Positions 63,440-64,000 of a stretch of 64,000 nt of DNA are shown here, in pieces. The translations under genes were made by a program, and so were the position numbers. The notes under the pieces are model-generated. The model was not told the DNA's origin. It did not search any database and saw nothing but the letters and a program-made list of their open reading frames with translations. The stretch is from Struthio camelus (Eukaryota; Chordata; Aves; Struthioniformes; Struthionidae): contig NC_090946.1 in NCBI RefSeq assembly GCF_040807025.1, positions 4,940,001 through 5,004,000 of the forward strand, in the 5' to 3' direction. The number at the start of each line of letters is the position of its first letter. Position 1 is the stretch's first letter.

Positions 63440-64000
63440 GTAAGTACGGATATTTGTCCTTATTGTGTGTTCAGTCAGATTAAAGACAGAGCATCTGCTG
63501 ATAGGATTGTAGCCCAGTGGCTTCAGCTGCCTGCTCCTGCTGCACTAAAGAGAGAAAGCCTCTGGATTCAGGTTATGAGAGTACTCTTGCTGGACCTACG
63601 GACCCCACCAAAGGCAGAGGCCTGGGACGTAATTTGGGAGATCTTTTGTGACCTATCTCCATCTGCAACAAGAAGTTGTCTTGAACAACCATGGATTTCA
63701 CTTCCCAGCTGTTGCCAAGTAACGGTCAACAAAAACAACTCTGGGTAATATTCTGGTCAGGGATCTGTTTTGCCCACCTGGGTTAAAGAGTGGATGAGGT
63801 GTAGGACTCATTTTAGCTTTAATGTAAGAAATTTTGTATTTGGTCCATTTCTAGAGGAGAGCTTTTTGCTTAGCTCCTCAGCTAGCCTGAACTAGCAGTC
63901 CTTTGCTTTCTCTTGTCTCCTTTCCTCATGTATGACCACTGCAGCAATTCTACACTGGCATGATTCTGCCGACTTCACCCTTTACTCTGCATTTGAATGA
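63440..64000 (+). other. PLCB2: PLCB2 intron 6 (partial)
   Basis: No exon encoding the expected continuation (FFQMFPAD-like) is present in these 561 bases. The gene continues beyond the right edge. Confidence 0.75.

Overview
This is a vertebrate nuclear locus, most likely from a bird. It has short coding exons with GT-AG splice signals separated by multi-kilobase introns, one very GC-rich CpG island, and several chicken-repeat-1 (CR1) LINE pieces, including one with the typical avian CR1 reverse-transcriptase protein. I see no Alu, L1 or B-type SINEs. Nothing is prokaryotic. I found no tRNA, rRNA or CRISPR array.

Three protein-coding genes can be supported: CCDC9B (+ strand, about 1.9-13.3 kb, its 5' part lying before the window), INAFM2 (- strand, CDS 32.05-32.50 kb, inside a CpG island) and PLCB2 (+ strand, from its start codon at 44,837, running off the right edge). 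As I recall it, human 15q15.1 has the same three neighbours with the same relative orientations. That synteny is what separates CCDC9B from its paralogue CCDC9.

Layout. 1-1,940: CCDC9B intron. 1,941-12,803: six CCDC9B coding exons whose phases join without gaps and encode the last 407 residues. 12,804 to about 13,300: 3' UTR with an AATAAA. About 13.3-29.6 kb: mostly non-coding, but with one exon-like terminal ORF behind a strong acceptor at 23,048. About 29.6-32.05 kb: probable INAFM2 3' UTR. 31.68-33.15 kb: CpG island and promoter. 33.15-44.8 kb: intergenic, with CR1 fragments and a 153-bp inverted repeat about 93% identical between arms. 44,837-63,439: PLCB2 exons 1-6, encoding the PH domain and the entry to the EF hands, with an unusual polypurine tract in intron 2 and ancient CR1 and MIR-like relics in intron 3.

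The genes are unrelated in pathway. PLCB2 is a G-protein-activated phosphoinositide phospholipase C, INAFM2 is a small single-pass membrane protein, and CCDC9B is a charged, largely disordered protein of unclear function. Nothing suggests an operon-like or co-regulated system. The points most worth a second look are the orphan exon at 23,048, the inverted repeat at 41.3/43.2 kb, the repeated CTTAAAGGGG motif around the INAFM2 promoter, and the polypurine tract. All gene calls come from reading translations against remembered family sequences. No search was run.
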